DNA from: Thiodiazotropha sp037384425
Lineage (GTDB): Bacteria > Pseudomonadota > Gammaproteobacteria > Chromatiales > Chromatiaceae
Assembly (NCBI GenBank): GCA_037384425.1
Contig: JARROA010000016.1
Coordinates: forward strand, 1 to 64,000
Length of the DNA: 64,000 nucleotides
Direction: 5' to 3'
The number at the start of each line of letters is the position of its first letter. Position 1 is the stretch's first letter. A program made the translations under genes and the position numbers. The notes beneath the pieces were generated by a model. It ran no database searches. It saw nothing but the letters and a program-made list of their open reading frames with translations, and was not told where the DNA came from. This document shows, piece after piece, positions 1 to 8,749 of this stretch.

Positions 1-924
1 GAATCCACAACCGTACGTTACGTTTTTCCACAGTGTTATTCCGGGGCCTTTTACAGGCTTGTGTACATGGACCCGCATTCAGATACGTTCGGAACACAGA
101 AGCGATGTGGTTTCTTCTCTGAATCGCCCTATGATCAGTCCGAAGGCTGTTCCTTGAGCACGAATAAAGAGGAATACCGCGATTACTCGACCTATTATTT
201 TGCGCCACTCAACGGCATGACCCGCAATGATGAACCACTGCCTGTTGAGCCGGATATCAATCATGATGGCATCATCTCTTTTGCTGAATCTCACCTGTAT
301 GCGATCAAGGCAGGAGCCAGTAAAGATTTGTCCAGATCGACCAGTGAGGTGTTTTTGGAGACCTGGGCTCCCTGGTACCTGCGTTGGGCCGGGCGGAAAT
401 ACAACACAGAGAGTCGTTACTGGCAGGTTGCCCAATTCGTGGCTGACAAAGAAAGTCTCGATCTCAATGATCAGTCACTTGCCGGTGAAAGGCGTCGTGT
501 GAATGAGGAGCTGGATGAGCTTGATGCCGGGTTGGAGCATTGCGAGGATGGTGCCGATAGCGTTGCCGGAACATTGAGAAAGAAATTAATTGCACGCTGG
601 CCGGAACTCATGCACCCCTACACCTCGGGTTATTTATCGGTAATAGAGCAGCATCGCGAGGAAATAATCAAAACACTCGATGCTGATGACGGCTTCAAGA
701 AGCTCGTCGACTTTCAAACGGTATGCAAAAAGACGAATGACGACATCCTGTCTGCAGAACGGGACCTTGCGCAAATCGAAAAAGTATTGCGATACAAAAA
801 GTTGGCGATGCTCGATTACTACTTTACACGATACGCGGGTCAAGACGAGAGAGCGCAGTATGATTCTTTGTTGGAGTGCGAGGGAGGTGCCTTCTTCGCG
901 AAGGGCGTCATGCAAAGTGACTAA
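1..924 (+). CDS. C-terminal part of a clan-CD (caspase/legumain-like) cysteine peptidase protein, cut by window edge
   Basis: The frame is open from base 1, so the gene begins upstream of the window; the first ATG (61) is only internal. The translated left edge reads VFPQCYSGAF, which matches the catalytic-cysteine strand (QCYSGGF type) of caspase- and C13-like peptidases. The catalytic His would lie upstream. It is followed by CGFFSE..QSEGC, a YYFAPLNGMTR stretch and an EF-hand-like DINHDGIISFAE segment, the usual order at the end of such domains. The last ~190 residues are charged and helical, with no family I recognise. The substrate is unknown. It lies beside an acyltransferase and a polysaccharide-type cassette but shares no operon with them that I can show. 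Confidence 0.7.
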   Translation, partial: ESTTVRYVFPQCYSGAFYRLVYMDPHSDTFGTQKRCGFFSESPYDQSEGCSLSTNKEEYRDYSTYYFAPLNGMTRNDEPLPVEPDINHDGIISFAESHLYAIKAGASKDLSRSTSEVFLETWAPWYLRWAGRKYNTESRYWQVAQFVADKESLDLNDQSLAGERRRVNEELDELDAGLEHCEDGADSVAGTLRKKLIARWPELMHPYTSGYLSVIEQHREEIIKTLDADDGFKKLVDFQTVCKKTNDDILSAERDLAQIEKVLRYKKLAMLDYYFTRYAGQDERAQYDSLLECEGGAFFAKGVMQSD

Positions 925-1486
925 ACATCTGGCTGCGTTGTAAGCCCAATCGTTTCCCAAAGATTCGGCTGCCATCTATGCCGCCCGTCAAGTTTGGGAC
1001 ATGGCAACCTATGCGCACCCCGGTTCAATGCCAAGATCAGCAACGGCATACTGGCTGCCCAGGCACGCGTGGGTGTAGTATGTCACAGGCCGGGAAGTCC
1101 GACCGGCACTCAAACGGAAAAATCATTCTGATTGTGGTTGCGGTGAACGAGCCGGTCTGACAACTCGCCGGAAATGGCTTTAGTACAATAGCTCCGCCCC
1201 GCCAGCCGATATCCCGTTTTGGATTGCCAGGTAACAGTTCGACCACGCCTGCACCCTCCGGCAATGCGCGTTCATCTTCAACTGTGAATGACTGCATCAA
1301 AGCCTGTGGCAGCCTCATGACATGCCAGTTGTATTGCCTGGTAGATTTCAATTCACTACTGAGGCGCTTGAATACTTTGCAGCAAATAAGGCTGATGTGT
1401 ATGATTCTTGCTGATACAACCTGCGGCAGTGAACCTTGTGCCGAGCACTGAGATTTCACCGCATAGCGATTTAACGGACCAACCAA
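925..1486. other. Intergenic stretch without recognisable gene
   Basis: About 560 bases between the peptidase stop and the GTG of the acyltransferase. Short open frames exist on both strands but none has a ribosome-binding site together with a recognisable protein. No tRNA, clear terminator or terminal inverted repeat was seen. It could hold decayed coding sequence. Confidence 0.4.
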
Positions 1487-2617
1487 GTGCCTGACAGCAT
1501 TAAACAAATTGATTTGAATTCTACGATAATAACGGATGTGGCGGGGCTTCGTGCTCTTGAATCAGAATGGAACAACCTGATGGAGAGATCCACTTCACCC
1601 CAGATGTTTTTAACCTGGGAGTGGGTCGTGTCATGGCTCGATGCCATTGAGAACGAAATAATTCCATTCGTTGTCGTTGTTCGGGATGGGGGTGGCAGGC
1701 TGTGTGGTTTGGCTCCTCTGTACTTCTGGAGATATAAATTCCTGAAGCTGTGGGTTGATGTACTGAGGCCTCTTGGTGACCACCATACGGGAATAATGTA
1801 TCCGGGTTGGATTATCGACCGGGAAAACCCTATCGCTGTCTCCCGTGCCATTGGAGCTGAGCTATATAAGCGCAAAAGAGACTACGATCTTATCTGGATA
1901 CCGCGGATGGGGGAGTGGAATCAAGAAGTTTTGCACTTGACTGAGGGATTGAAAGATACATCCCTGACTATCCAGCAACGTCCTTGCTCATACTCGGCTG
2001 CACAGTTGCCGAGTAGTGTTGACGAGTATAAGAAGCAGCTCACACGGAAAGTCTCGCAAAACCTGCGCCGTGCAACGCGAAAGGTGGAACAGGATGGCGG
2101 TGAAATAATCACCTGTGACAACAAAGCAGACCTCGACGAATTCAAGCAAGCCCTCTATTTCCTGCATGACAAGCGATGGACGCAAAAAGGCGAGCTCGGC
2201 CTTTTCGAACGCCGCCCTCTGGCAAGGCGCTTCTACGAGGAGTTTTTGCCACGAGCAGCTTCATTGGACTGGTTACGCATTAAGGCGATTCGGACAGACA
2301 ACTCATTCAAGGCCATCAAACTCGGCTACGCCTATGACAAGTCGCTGCTTTCCGTGCAGGCTGGATTCGATCCCGATTATGTCAGCGGAGCAGCGAATGT
2401 ACTCTTATTCGATGTCATTTGCGGCGCTATAGATGAAGGGCTGGAAGTGTATGACTTTCTATGTCCACACACCAAGCATAAAGGCCAGTGGAATGCCAAG
2501 GAAAGATTTGGTGCCGACCTCTATATAGCATCCAACTCCATGATCTCGACAGTCATAGCGCGCATAGGAGCATGGCCAAACGGTCGCTATCTACAACCGA
2601 TCGAAATACCTACTTGA
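1487..2617 (+). CDS. BioF2/FemAB-like GNAT-fold acyltransferase
   Basis: A 376-residue protein of the acetyltransferase_6 (BioF2/CelD-like) family, probably cytoplasmic. The FEM/GNAT C-terminal half shows KVSQNLRRATRKVEQDGG (about 186-203), FYEEFLPRAA, the central KAIKLGYAYDKSLL strand and the late KGQWNAKERFG segment. Family members transfer acyl or aminoacyl groups during polysaccharide or peptidoglycan-type assembly and are common in exopolysaccharide and PEP-CTERM/exosortase loci. The start is a GTG (GTG CCT GAC AGC) with no strong Shine-Dalgarno, so the exact start is uncertain. It runs convergent to the next gene. The donor and acceptor cannot be told from sequence. Confidence 0.75.
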   Translation: MPDSIKQIDLNSTIITDVAGLRALESEWNNLMERSTSPQMFLTWEWVVSWLDAIENEIIPFVVVVRDGGGRLCGLAPLYFWRYKFLKLWVDVLRPLGDHHTGIMYPGWIIDRENPIAVSRAIGAELYKRKRDYDLIWIPRMGEWNQEVLHLTEGLKDTSLTIQQRPCSYSAAQLPSSVDEYKKQLTRKVSQNLRRATRKVEQDGGEIITCDNKADLDEFKQALYFLHDKRWTQKGELGLFERRPLARRFYEEFLPRAASLDWLRIKAIRTDNSFKAIKLGYAYDKSLLSVQAGFDPDYVSGAANVLLFDVICGAIDEGLEVYDFLCPHTKHKGQWNAKERFGADLYIASNSMISTVIARIGAWPNGRYLQPIEIPT

Positions 2618-2643
2618 ATAGGCGCTGATTCATACAGCTTTGT

Positions 2644-3312
2644 CTATTTTTCATCAAGAATTTTGCGGATGCTTTCGTTGGAATGCTTATATTCACGGTT
2701 GAAAATGAATGGCTTTCCTAACGCGGTAATTATTGTCTTCCGCTGGTAGACCTTGAAGCCGTATCGAAAATGAGGTCTGAATGACAAGGCATTACCAAAG
2801 CCAATAAGGCAGTGTAGGCCGGCTTCCGGATCGTAATACTTCGATTTCAGTATCAGTTGCATTAATCCGACCCATATCCCTTGAAGGCGGTATTGCTCTT
2901 TGACATAAAAATCATAGGCGTAAACAGAGGACTCTGGAAACTTAAAGACACATCCCGTTCTGTCTTCAATGTGCCTGTTGCCGATGGTCAGCCAGCCATA
3001 ACCCGCGACATCCCCCTTATCCGTGATTGCGACTAAGCAAACATCCTCGTTGTCGAAACGATGTCGGAATATCTCTTCCTTGTCGAATCGGTTCATCGAT
3101 TCGATCATGTTAGGAATGTCCTCGCGATTGCCCCACCTGATTTGACCCGAGAATCTGGGCCTGAGTTTGCTATTATCAGGTCCGGTAAACTTCAAGCCGT
3201 ATACGACTCTATATTTCAAAGGCGTGCCTGGTATGCGCAGCAGCGCTCTCATGAGCACCCATCTGAACGAGTGTTGTTTGAACTTGGTTACAATGTTTTG
3301 AATGTTTTCCAA
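2644..3312 (-). CDS. GNAT family N-acetyltransferase
   Basis: 222 residues with a GNAT core: the acetyl-CoA-binding motif A region is YDFYVKEQYRLQGIWVGLMQ (about 133-152), where RLQGIW replaces the classical R/Q-x-x-G-x-G/A loop, and the preceding strands carry DVAGYGWL. The N-terminal ~50 residues are basic and outside the domain. It is the most downstream gene on the minus strand of the AsnB/ACP/ligase/NadE-like group, but a ~390 bp AT-rich gap separates it from the NadE-like gene, so it may have its own promoter. A role in acylating an amino sugar or the product of that cassette is inference. Confidence 0.7.
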   Translation of the reverse strand: MENIQNIVTKFKQHSFRWVLMRALLRIPGTPLKYRVVYGLKFTGPDNSKLRPRFSGQIRWGNREDIPNMIESMNRFDKEEIFRHRFDNEDVCLVAITDKGDVAGYGWLTIGNRHIEDRTGCVFKFPESSVYAYDFYVKEQYRLQGIWVGLMQLILKSKYYDPEAGLHCLIGFGNALSFRPHFRYGFKVYQRKTIITALGKPFIFNREYKHSNESIRKILDEK

Positions 3313-3704
3313 AAGTTACTCCGCATATTGGAAAGATTCAGAAAAAACTGATAGTTAACCTCACAGGATAAAATATTCGGGCCTCTACAACCTAATCGAA
3401 CGCATTTCGAATTTGGTTTTTTGTGACCAAAAACGCATAATAATGATTTTGAAAATATTTGCATCCAGAAAGTTCAACTATTGTGACTGGATGCCTTCGG
3501 CGCATCGTGATTGATCCCAATTGGTTTGGGGGCGTCTTGGGGCCTGACTAGAAATCCAACGCGCATGACATACAGCGGTTGCAGTACCCGCTCTGGTCCG
3601 CGATCACTAGGGGAATCTCCGTGACTCGCAGCATACGCCTTGCGCCCGATGGGCACTTCCCGATGACGACTTGATGTGCGAGATGGATGTTGCGGAAGGC
3701 TCTA
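3313..3704. other. AT-rich intergenic region between GNAT and NadE-like genes
   Basis: About 390 bases without a convincing gene. The part next to the GNAT start (roughly 3350-3480) is distinctly AT-rich and probably carries its minus-strand promoter. A small imperfect inverted repeat (GGTTTTT..ACCAAAAAC) lies near 3414-3433. Nothing else was recognised. Confidence 0.4.
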
Positions 3705-4685
3705 CTAAACCTGCTCGATCAAAACCGGTTTGAGATGAAGATATTGTGTAGTCTTCCGCTTGGTTTCTATGTCTTTGTAGATATGTATCGCCCTTGATTC
3801 CGGAACTGCAAGGTATTCGGCAAGGTCTGCCGCAGAAAAGTCGTGGTTATAGGCCCAAAGCGCTACGTCCATCTGTTGATAGTGCAGGCCAAAGTAGAAT
3901 TCGTCCTGTCCCTGGGGCATGCTGTAAGTGTCGGTCGTGGGTTCGGCATCGCAGATGCTGGGCGGCAAACCAAGGTGTCTCGCCAGTGCGTAGACCTGAG
4001 TCTTGTAGAGATGAGCGATTGGCTTGAGATCGGCTGCTCCATCACCGTTCTTGACGAAGAATCCCTGATCATATTCCAGTCTGTTGGGGGTGCCGATCAC
4101 GGCATAGTTGAGACGATCGGCGTGGAAGTACTCCACGGTCTTCCTGATGCGTTGCTTATAGTTGGTTGCTGCAACGATCTGTAAATACTGTTTTATTGCA
4201 AGACGCTCTTCGACGGTCGAACCATCGGGCTTTTGGGCTACCAGCATGAAATAGTTGATCTTGCCCTCCATTCCGCCTCTAAGAACAATTTTGTTCTTCC
4301 AGTCGTCCTGATACTCTGGAAAGACTTGCCTGATTGCCTCATCCCGAGCCTGATAACAGCCAATCGCTTCAAGTACTGGAGCGATGTTGAGGGAGGTATG
4401 TTCTGTTCCGAGCAGGGCGATCAGCTCGTCACTCCTTGACTGAGTGTGTTTGGCCGAGTCGGTCTCCGGCAGTTGTATAAGAAAAGTCTTCGAAGGACCA
4501 AAGGCCTTCACCGACAGTGCGGCACAGACTGAACTGTCGATACCACCAGACACCGCAACTACGGCACCACGCCGATGCAGTTCGTCTCGCATCGACTGAC
4601 GCATTTTCGAACAGATTGAGTCGACTTCTTTATCCATATCGAAGCCCAGGACTTCTCTCTCGTACGATTCTGCCAGCTTGTTCAT
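3705..4685 (-). CDS. nadE: NAD(+) synthase-like PP-loop ATP pyrophosphatase (amide-forming ligase)
   Basis: 326 residues with the NadE fold: PP-loop SGGIDSSV at 46-53, GTPNRLE at 198-204, and FVKNGDGAADLKPI at 210-223 followed by KTQVYALA. Classical NadE adenylates nicotinate adenine dinucleotide and amidates it with ammonia. Here there is no N-terminal glutaminase (nitrilase) domain, and the residues around 250-326 differ from short NadE. The gene sits directly downstream of an AMP-ligase, an ACP and AsnB rather than among NAD genes, so I think it is a pathway-specific paralogue, although a genuine NAD synthase cannot be excluded. It begins ~115 bp after the ligase stop, on the same strand. 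Confidence 0.75.
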   Translation of the reverse strand: MNKLAESYEREVLGFDMDKEVDSICSKMRQSMRDELHRRGAVVAVSGGIDSSVCAALSVKAFGPSKTFLIQLPETDSAKHTQSRSDELIALLGTEHTSLNIAPVLEAIGCYQARDEAIRQVFPEYQDDWKNKIVLRGGMEGKINYFMLVAQKPDGSTVEERLAIKQYLQIVAATNYKQRIRKTVEYFHADRLNYAVIGTPNRLEYDQGFFVKNGDGAADLKPIAHLYKTQVYALARHLGLPPSICDAEPTTDTYSMPQGQDEFYFGLHYQQMDVALWAYNHDFSAADLAEYLAVPESRAIHIYKDIETKRKTTQYLHLKPVLIEQV

Positions 4686-4802
4686 TGGTTAGTTCCTGTT
4701 AAGTTTTCGCTGCGTTTGGCGTGGACCTGCCTGTCATGGATATCGATCAGCAGATGGCCGATGACAGATTGTCGTTAATGCAAATGTGTTCCTGTGGTTG
4801 CA

Positions 4803-6338
4803 TTAACTGCCGTTCTGTTCATGCATTTTCTGCAAGGCAAAACGCTGTACTTTTCCAGATGCCGTCTTGGGAATAACTTGGACCAATTCGACGAACTTGG
4901 GGATCTTGTAGACAGCCAGATTCTGTTTGCAGTAACGTTGAATTGCTCGCATGTCGATATTTGCCCCAACGGCAGGCACAACGTAGGCTTTGATGACTTC
5001 GCCGAGTACTTCATCTTTGACTCCGACGACAGCAACCTCTTGTACGCCTTCAATTTCCTGGATGATCTCTTCGACTTCCTTGGGGCTGATTCGGTTTCCA
5101 CCAGACTTGATCATTTCCGAGGAACGACCATCGATATAGATATAGCCGTCCTCATCGTAATGGGCCAGATCGCCGGTGTGAAGCCAGCCGTCGACAATGG
5201 CCTGGTTTGTTTTTTCCTCGTCCAGCCAGTAGCCCCGCATGATGTTGGGCCCTTTGGCGCAAATCTCACCGGTCTGGCCAGGAGCAACCACGTTGCCGGC
5301 CTTGTCCCTGATCTCGAGCGTGACTCCGGGAATGGCGATGCCGATGGAACCGCGTTTTTCCAACACTTTGTCGCTCGGGAGGTAAGAGAGTCTCGCTGAT
5401 GCCTCGGTCTGCCCATACATGATAAACAACTTGACCTGTGGCAGTGTATCGATCAACCGGTCAGTGATGGCAGGAGGCATTGGACCGCCTGCTTGAGTGA
5501 GATATCTAAGGCACGATAAGTCATAATTCTCTAGTTTGACCCGGCCGAGAATGAGCGAGAAGGTGGAGGGCACGCCGGAAAATCCGGTGACGCCTTCATT
5601 GCTGATGCGCTCAATGACACGATGTGGATAGAGTAGATTATTCTCCAATACCAGCTTTGCGCCAACCGCAATATAGGTATGCAGAATGGAGTTGCCGTAG
5701 GAGTAGTAGAACGGCAATACATTCACAATACTGTCGGTGTGATTCAGCTTGAGGTAGGAGAGAATGGAATCAACGTTGGCGGCCAGGTTGGCATGGCTCA
5801 GAGTGACACCTTTCGGCTGTCCCGTAGTCCCGGAAGTGTAGATGATCGACGCGAGATCCGACTCCTCAAGCGCAATCTCGGGAAAGCTTTCAGCGCTTTT
5901 GACGATACCCTGCCAGATCTCATCTCCCTGATCACTGTCGTTGTGTTTGCCGACACGAATGATCTCAATGGTGTCTTTGGTCAGTTCGGATATTCGGTCC
6001 AGTTCAGGATGGCTGGCGTCGACAAAAAGCCACTTGGCGCCGGCATGCCGGGTCCAGTTGACGATGTCGCGCGCTTTGGCTTGGGTATTGAGAGCGACAG
6101 TCATACCGCCGGCAGCCCAGATGCCGTAATAAATGGCGATATAGTTTGCTGAGTTTGCAACCAGGATCGCCACCCTGTCTCCGCGCTCGAGGCCTTGTCG
6201 CAGGAGATGGGCGCTGACATTCGCCGTGAGTCGACCTAATTCTCCGTATGAAACCCGCTGGTCTTCATGAGACACGGCAACCGTGTCATGCCACTCACTG
6301 ATTGTCCGCCTGAATCGTTCGACAAGATGCATGGACAC
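4803..6338 (-). CDS. AMP-forming acyl-CoA/acyl-ACP ligase (ANL superfamily)
   Basis: 511 residues of the adenylate-forming superfamily: phosphate-binding loop YTSGTTGQPKG (about 167-177), A5 motif YGQTEAS, A7 motif GWLHTGDLAHYDEDGYIYI, A8 hinge GRSSEMIKSGGNRISPKEVE, and the catalytic lysine in KTASGKVQR near the C terminus. It should activate a carboxylic acid as the acyl-AMP and pass it to a thiol. The stop of an acyl carrier protein gene lies only 12 bp upstream on the same strand, so the phosphopantetheine arm of that ACP is the likely acceptor. Similar ligases accompany exosortase-A/PEP-CTERM polysaccharide loci. The acid substrate is unknown. Confidence 0.85.
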   Translation of the reverse strand: MSMHLVERFRRTISEWHDTVAVSHEDQRVSYGELGRLTANVSAHLLRQGLERGDRVAILVANSANYIAIYYGIWAAGGMTVALNTQAKARDIVNWTRHAGAKWLFVDASHPELDRISELTKDTIEIIRVGKHNDSDQGDEIWQGIVKSAESFPEIALEESDLASIIYTSGTTGQPKGVTLSHANLAANVDSILSYLKLNHTDSIVNVLPFYYSYGNSILHTYIAVGAKLVLENNLLYPHRVIERISNEGVTGFSGVPSTFSLILGRVKLENYDLSCLRYLTQAGGPMPPAITDRLIDTLPQVKLFIMYGQTEASARLSYLPSDKVLEKRGSIGIAIPGVTLEIRDKAGNVVAPGQTGEICAKGPNIMRGYWLDEEKTNQAIVDGWLHTGDLAHYDEDGYIYIDGRSSEMIKSGGNRISPKEVEEIIQEIEGVQEVAVVGVKDEVLGEVIKAYVVPAVGANIDMRAIQRYCKQNLAVYKIPKFVELVQVIPKTASGKVQRFALQKMHEQNGS

Positions 6339-6350
6339 TGATGTCCCGGA

Positions 6351-6596
6351 TCAGGATGCCTTGCGATTCAGGAATGTCAGGATGTTGTTAACGGAATCGA
6401 GGTTTTCCGGAACCATCTCATCATCCTTGATCTTGATGCCGAAATCATCTTCGAGAAAGTAGATGACTTCCAGGATGCCTGTTGAATCAAGAATGCCTTT
6501 GTTTAGAAAGGAGTCATCGTTGTCGAGTGCTGACTGGTCATCCGTGAATAAATAGTTTTCAAGAATGTAATTTCTGATTTTCTCTTCAGAATTCAT
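6351..6596 (-). CDS. Acyl carrier protein (stand-alone phosphopantetheine carrier)
   Basis: 81 residues, the usual carrier-protein size. The 4'-phosphopantetheine site is the Ser of GILDSTGIL, followed by an acidic helix II (EVIYFLEDDFGIKI), typical of ACP/PCP folds. I chose the ATG at 6596 because GGAG lies 11 bases upstream; a longer frame to 6659 would add a hydrophobic leader that carriers lack. It sits directly upstream of the AMP-ligase and downstream of AsnB on the same strand. It probably tethers an acid for amidation or transfer. It is too divergent from AcpP to be the fatty-acid ACP. Confidence 0.85.
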   Translation of the reverse strand: MNSEEKIRNYILENYLFTDDQSALDNDDSFLNKGILDSTGILEVIYFLEDDFGIKIKDDEMVPENLDSVNNILTFLNRKAS

Positions 6597-6727
6597 CTGT
6601 TGTACTACTCCAGTTAAGGACATGAATAGGACTGCAAAAAGCAGGCCTCCAAGCCGCAATTGTCAAACTTACGATATCGCCCCATGCCATGGAATATTTC
6701 GTGTGGCTGCCCATTTTAATGAAAATC

Positions 6728-8677
6728 TCACAATAACTCCATGAGATCATGGGAATTATCCGATATGAACAGGGTGTCGATAAGCATGGTGGAGAGGATG
6801 CCGACAAAAGCCATATTATCGGCAAAACCCAAAGCTCTTCCTCGCGCACACTTATTTACAAGCATTGATGTGGCTTTGCTGTCAAAAATTCCGACACGCC
6901 TGATCCGGTCTTCACTCAACAGGTCCGCCACATAGTCCAGCGGCTTGCCGTCGACAAAGAATGACTCGCTGTCGGGTGCCCGATATGGTTGCTTGCTGCG
7001 CTGCCGAATGCTGTCGGGTATCAGTCCCTGCATGGCTCGCTTGAGCATATACTTCTCGTTCAATCCCATGATCTTGTATCGATTCGGCATGGTGGTGGCG
7101 AACTCCATCACCCGGTGGTCCAGGAAGGGGAAGCGTGCCTCGATGGAGTTGGCCATCGCTACCCGATCACCCTGGGAACTCAGCAGATAGCCGGCAAGCA
7201 ATGTTTTGGCTTCTATGTACTGATCGCGGTTCAGGGGCTGCCATCGGTCGATGCCGTCGGGCAGGATCTTCTCGATTTCGGGAAACGATACCGGGTCTGC
7301 AACGGAGGCCCTGGTCTCGGGGGTGAAGAAGTTGATCACACGCTGAGTCGTCGACCATCGCGGCAGATGCGCGAAGTAGGCTTTGTCCAACTCATCCATC
7401 CCCTGCTGGAAAAAATGCTGCGAGAAGGCACCGCTCCCGGTGGGTGAGTGTTTCAGGTAGGGGTAGAGGCGCTGGAGGATCTGCGGGCGCCAGGTTGAAT
7501 CAGGTTGGCGACTCCAGAAGCGTCTGACCTTGGCCTCCTTGAAGATGTCATAACCGCCAAATACCTCATCCGCGCCTTCGCCCGTCAGCACCACTTTATA
7601 GCCGGCATCCCGCACGGCCCCCGATAACAGCATCAGGGGGGTGGGCGCCGTTCGCACCAGGGCGGTTTCCGTATGCCAGACCACCTTGGGAAACGCATTG
7701 CCGATATCGGAGCGTTTGCACAGCACGTGGGTATGGTGGGTCCCCAGGTAGTCGACCAGTTCCTTCTGATAGTGGCTCTCGTCGAATTCATCCTCTTCGA
7801 AGCCGATGGAGAAGGTGCGCAGCGGCGTGTCCGTATAGTTCTTGATCAGGGAAGTGATAACGGATGAGTCGAGTCCGCCGCTCAGATAGGCGCCTACCGG
7901 CACGTCGGCACGCAGCTGGAATTTGACCGAATCGATCATCAATTGCCTGAGTTCTTCGGCCCAGGCATCTGCAGATTTTTTCTGGTCGATCGATTCCACC
8001 GGAAACTGCCAGTCCCAGTATCGCCGTACGTCGGTCTTGCCCCCCTCGATGACCATCAGGCACCCCGGTGCCAGCATCTCCACGCCCTCGAAAAGGGTGT
8101 CCGGTGGCAGCGTCGTCCAGAATGTGAAGATCTCCTGCAGGGCGCGTAAATCGATTCCGCGCGGGATGCTGGGATGGGCGAAAAGCGATTTCACCTCCGA
8201 AGCAAAGTAGAGCCGTCCATCCTGCCGGGTATAGAAGAGTGGTCGGATGCCGGCCCGGTCACGGGCCAGAACCAGGCGTCTTTTGGCGATGTCCCACAGC
8301 GCAATGGCAAACTGGCCGTTCAGATGCTGCACGAAATCGAGGCCGTGCTGTTCGTAGAGATGCACGATGACTTCGGTGTCCGACTGGGTGTAGAAACGGT
8401 GTCCCAGCGGTTCGAGGGATTTTCGCAATTCGAGGTAGTTGAAGATCTCGCCATTGAAGACCACCTGTACCGTGCCGTCCTCGTTGTGGATGGGCTGGTC
8501 ACCTCCCGCCAGATCGATGATGCTCAGGCGCGCATGGGCCAGTCCGACCTGCTGGTCATGATAGAAACCGTAACCATCGGGTCCGCGATGATGGACGGCC
8601 TCGATCATGCCCTTGAGTTCCGTCTGGCCAGGCGGCATGCCTCCATTGAGATTAACGATCCCTGTGATACCGCACAT
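6728..8677 (-). CDS. asnB: Asparagine synthase (glutamine-hydrolysing), polysaccharide/exosortase type
   Basis: 649 residues. Mature Cys2 (MCGITGIV) starts the class II glutamine amidotransferase domain (about 1-210, with HRGPDG and NGEIFNY). The synthase half has the PP-loop SGGLDSS, GEGADEVFGGY and IEARFPFLDHRVMEF. It hydrolyses glutamine and uses ATP to form an amide. In O-antigen and exopolysaccharide loci such AsnB paralogues amidate uronic acids or other carboxylates rather than aspartate. The ACP, AMP-ligase and NadE-like genes follow on the same strand after a ~130 bp AT-rich gap. GGGAG sits 11 bases before the ATG. True asparagine synthesis remains possible. Confidence 0.85.
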   Translation of the reverse strand: MCGITGIVNLNGGMPPGQTELKGMIEAVHHRGPDGYGFYHDQQVGLAHARLSIIDLAGGDQPIHNEDGTVQVVFNGEIFNYLELRKSLEPLGHRFYTQSDTEVIVHLYEQHGLDFVQHLNGQFAIALWDIAKRRLVLARDRAGIRPLFYTRQDGRLYFASEVKSLFAHPSIPRGIDLRALQEIFTFWTTLPPDTLFEGVEMLAPGCLMVIEGGKTDVRRYWDWQFPVESIDQKKSADAWAEELRQLMIDSVKFQLRADVPVGAYLSGGLDSSVITSLIKNYTDTPLRTFSIGFEEDEFDESHYQKELVDYLGTHHTHVLCKRSDIGNAFPKVVWHTETALVRTAPTPLMLLSGAVRDAGYKVVLTGEGADEVFGGYDIFKEAKVRRFWSRQPDSTWRPQILQRLYPYLKHSPTGSGAFSQHFFQQGMDELDKAYFAHLPRWSTTQRVINFFTPETRASVADPVSFPEIEKILPDGIDRWQPLNRDQYIEAKTLLAGYLLSSQGDRVAMANSIEARFPFLDHRVMEFATTMPNRYKIMGLNEKYMLKRAMQGLIPDSIRQRSKQPYRAPDSESFFVDGKPLDYVADLLSEDRIRRVGIFDSKATSMLVNKCARGRALGFADNMAFVGILSTMLIDTLFISDNSHDLMELL

Positions 8678-8749
8678 GGCGTGGTGTCTCCCGATGTTGA
8701 GTCAGAGGTGATGAGGTTCCAGGGATCTGGACGTCCGGTGCATCCGACC

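Noticed and set aside
925..1486. Remnant of an insertion sequence in the gap after the peptidase gene
   Set aside because: No transposase motif, terminal inverted repeats or target-site duplications could be seen.
3474..3656. Short minus-strand frame of 60 codons in the gap after the GNAT gene
   Set aside because: No ribosome-binding site and no plausible protein features.
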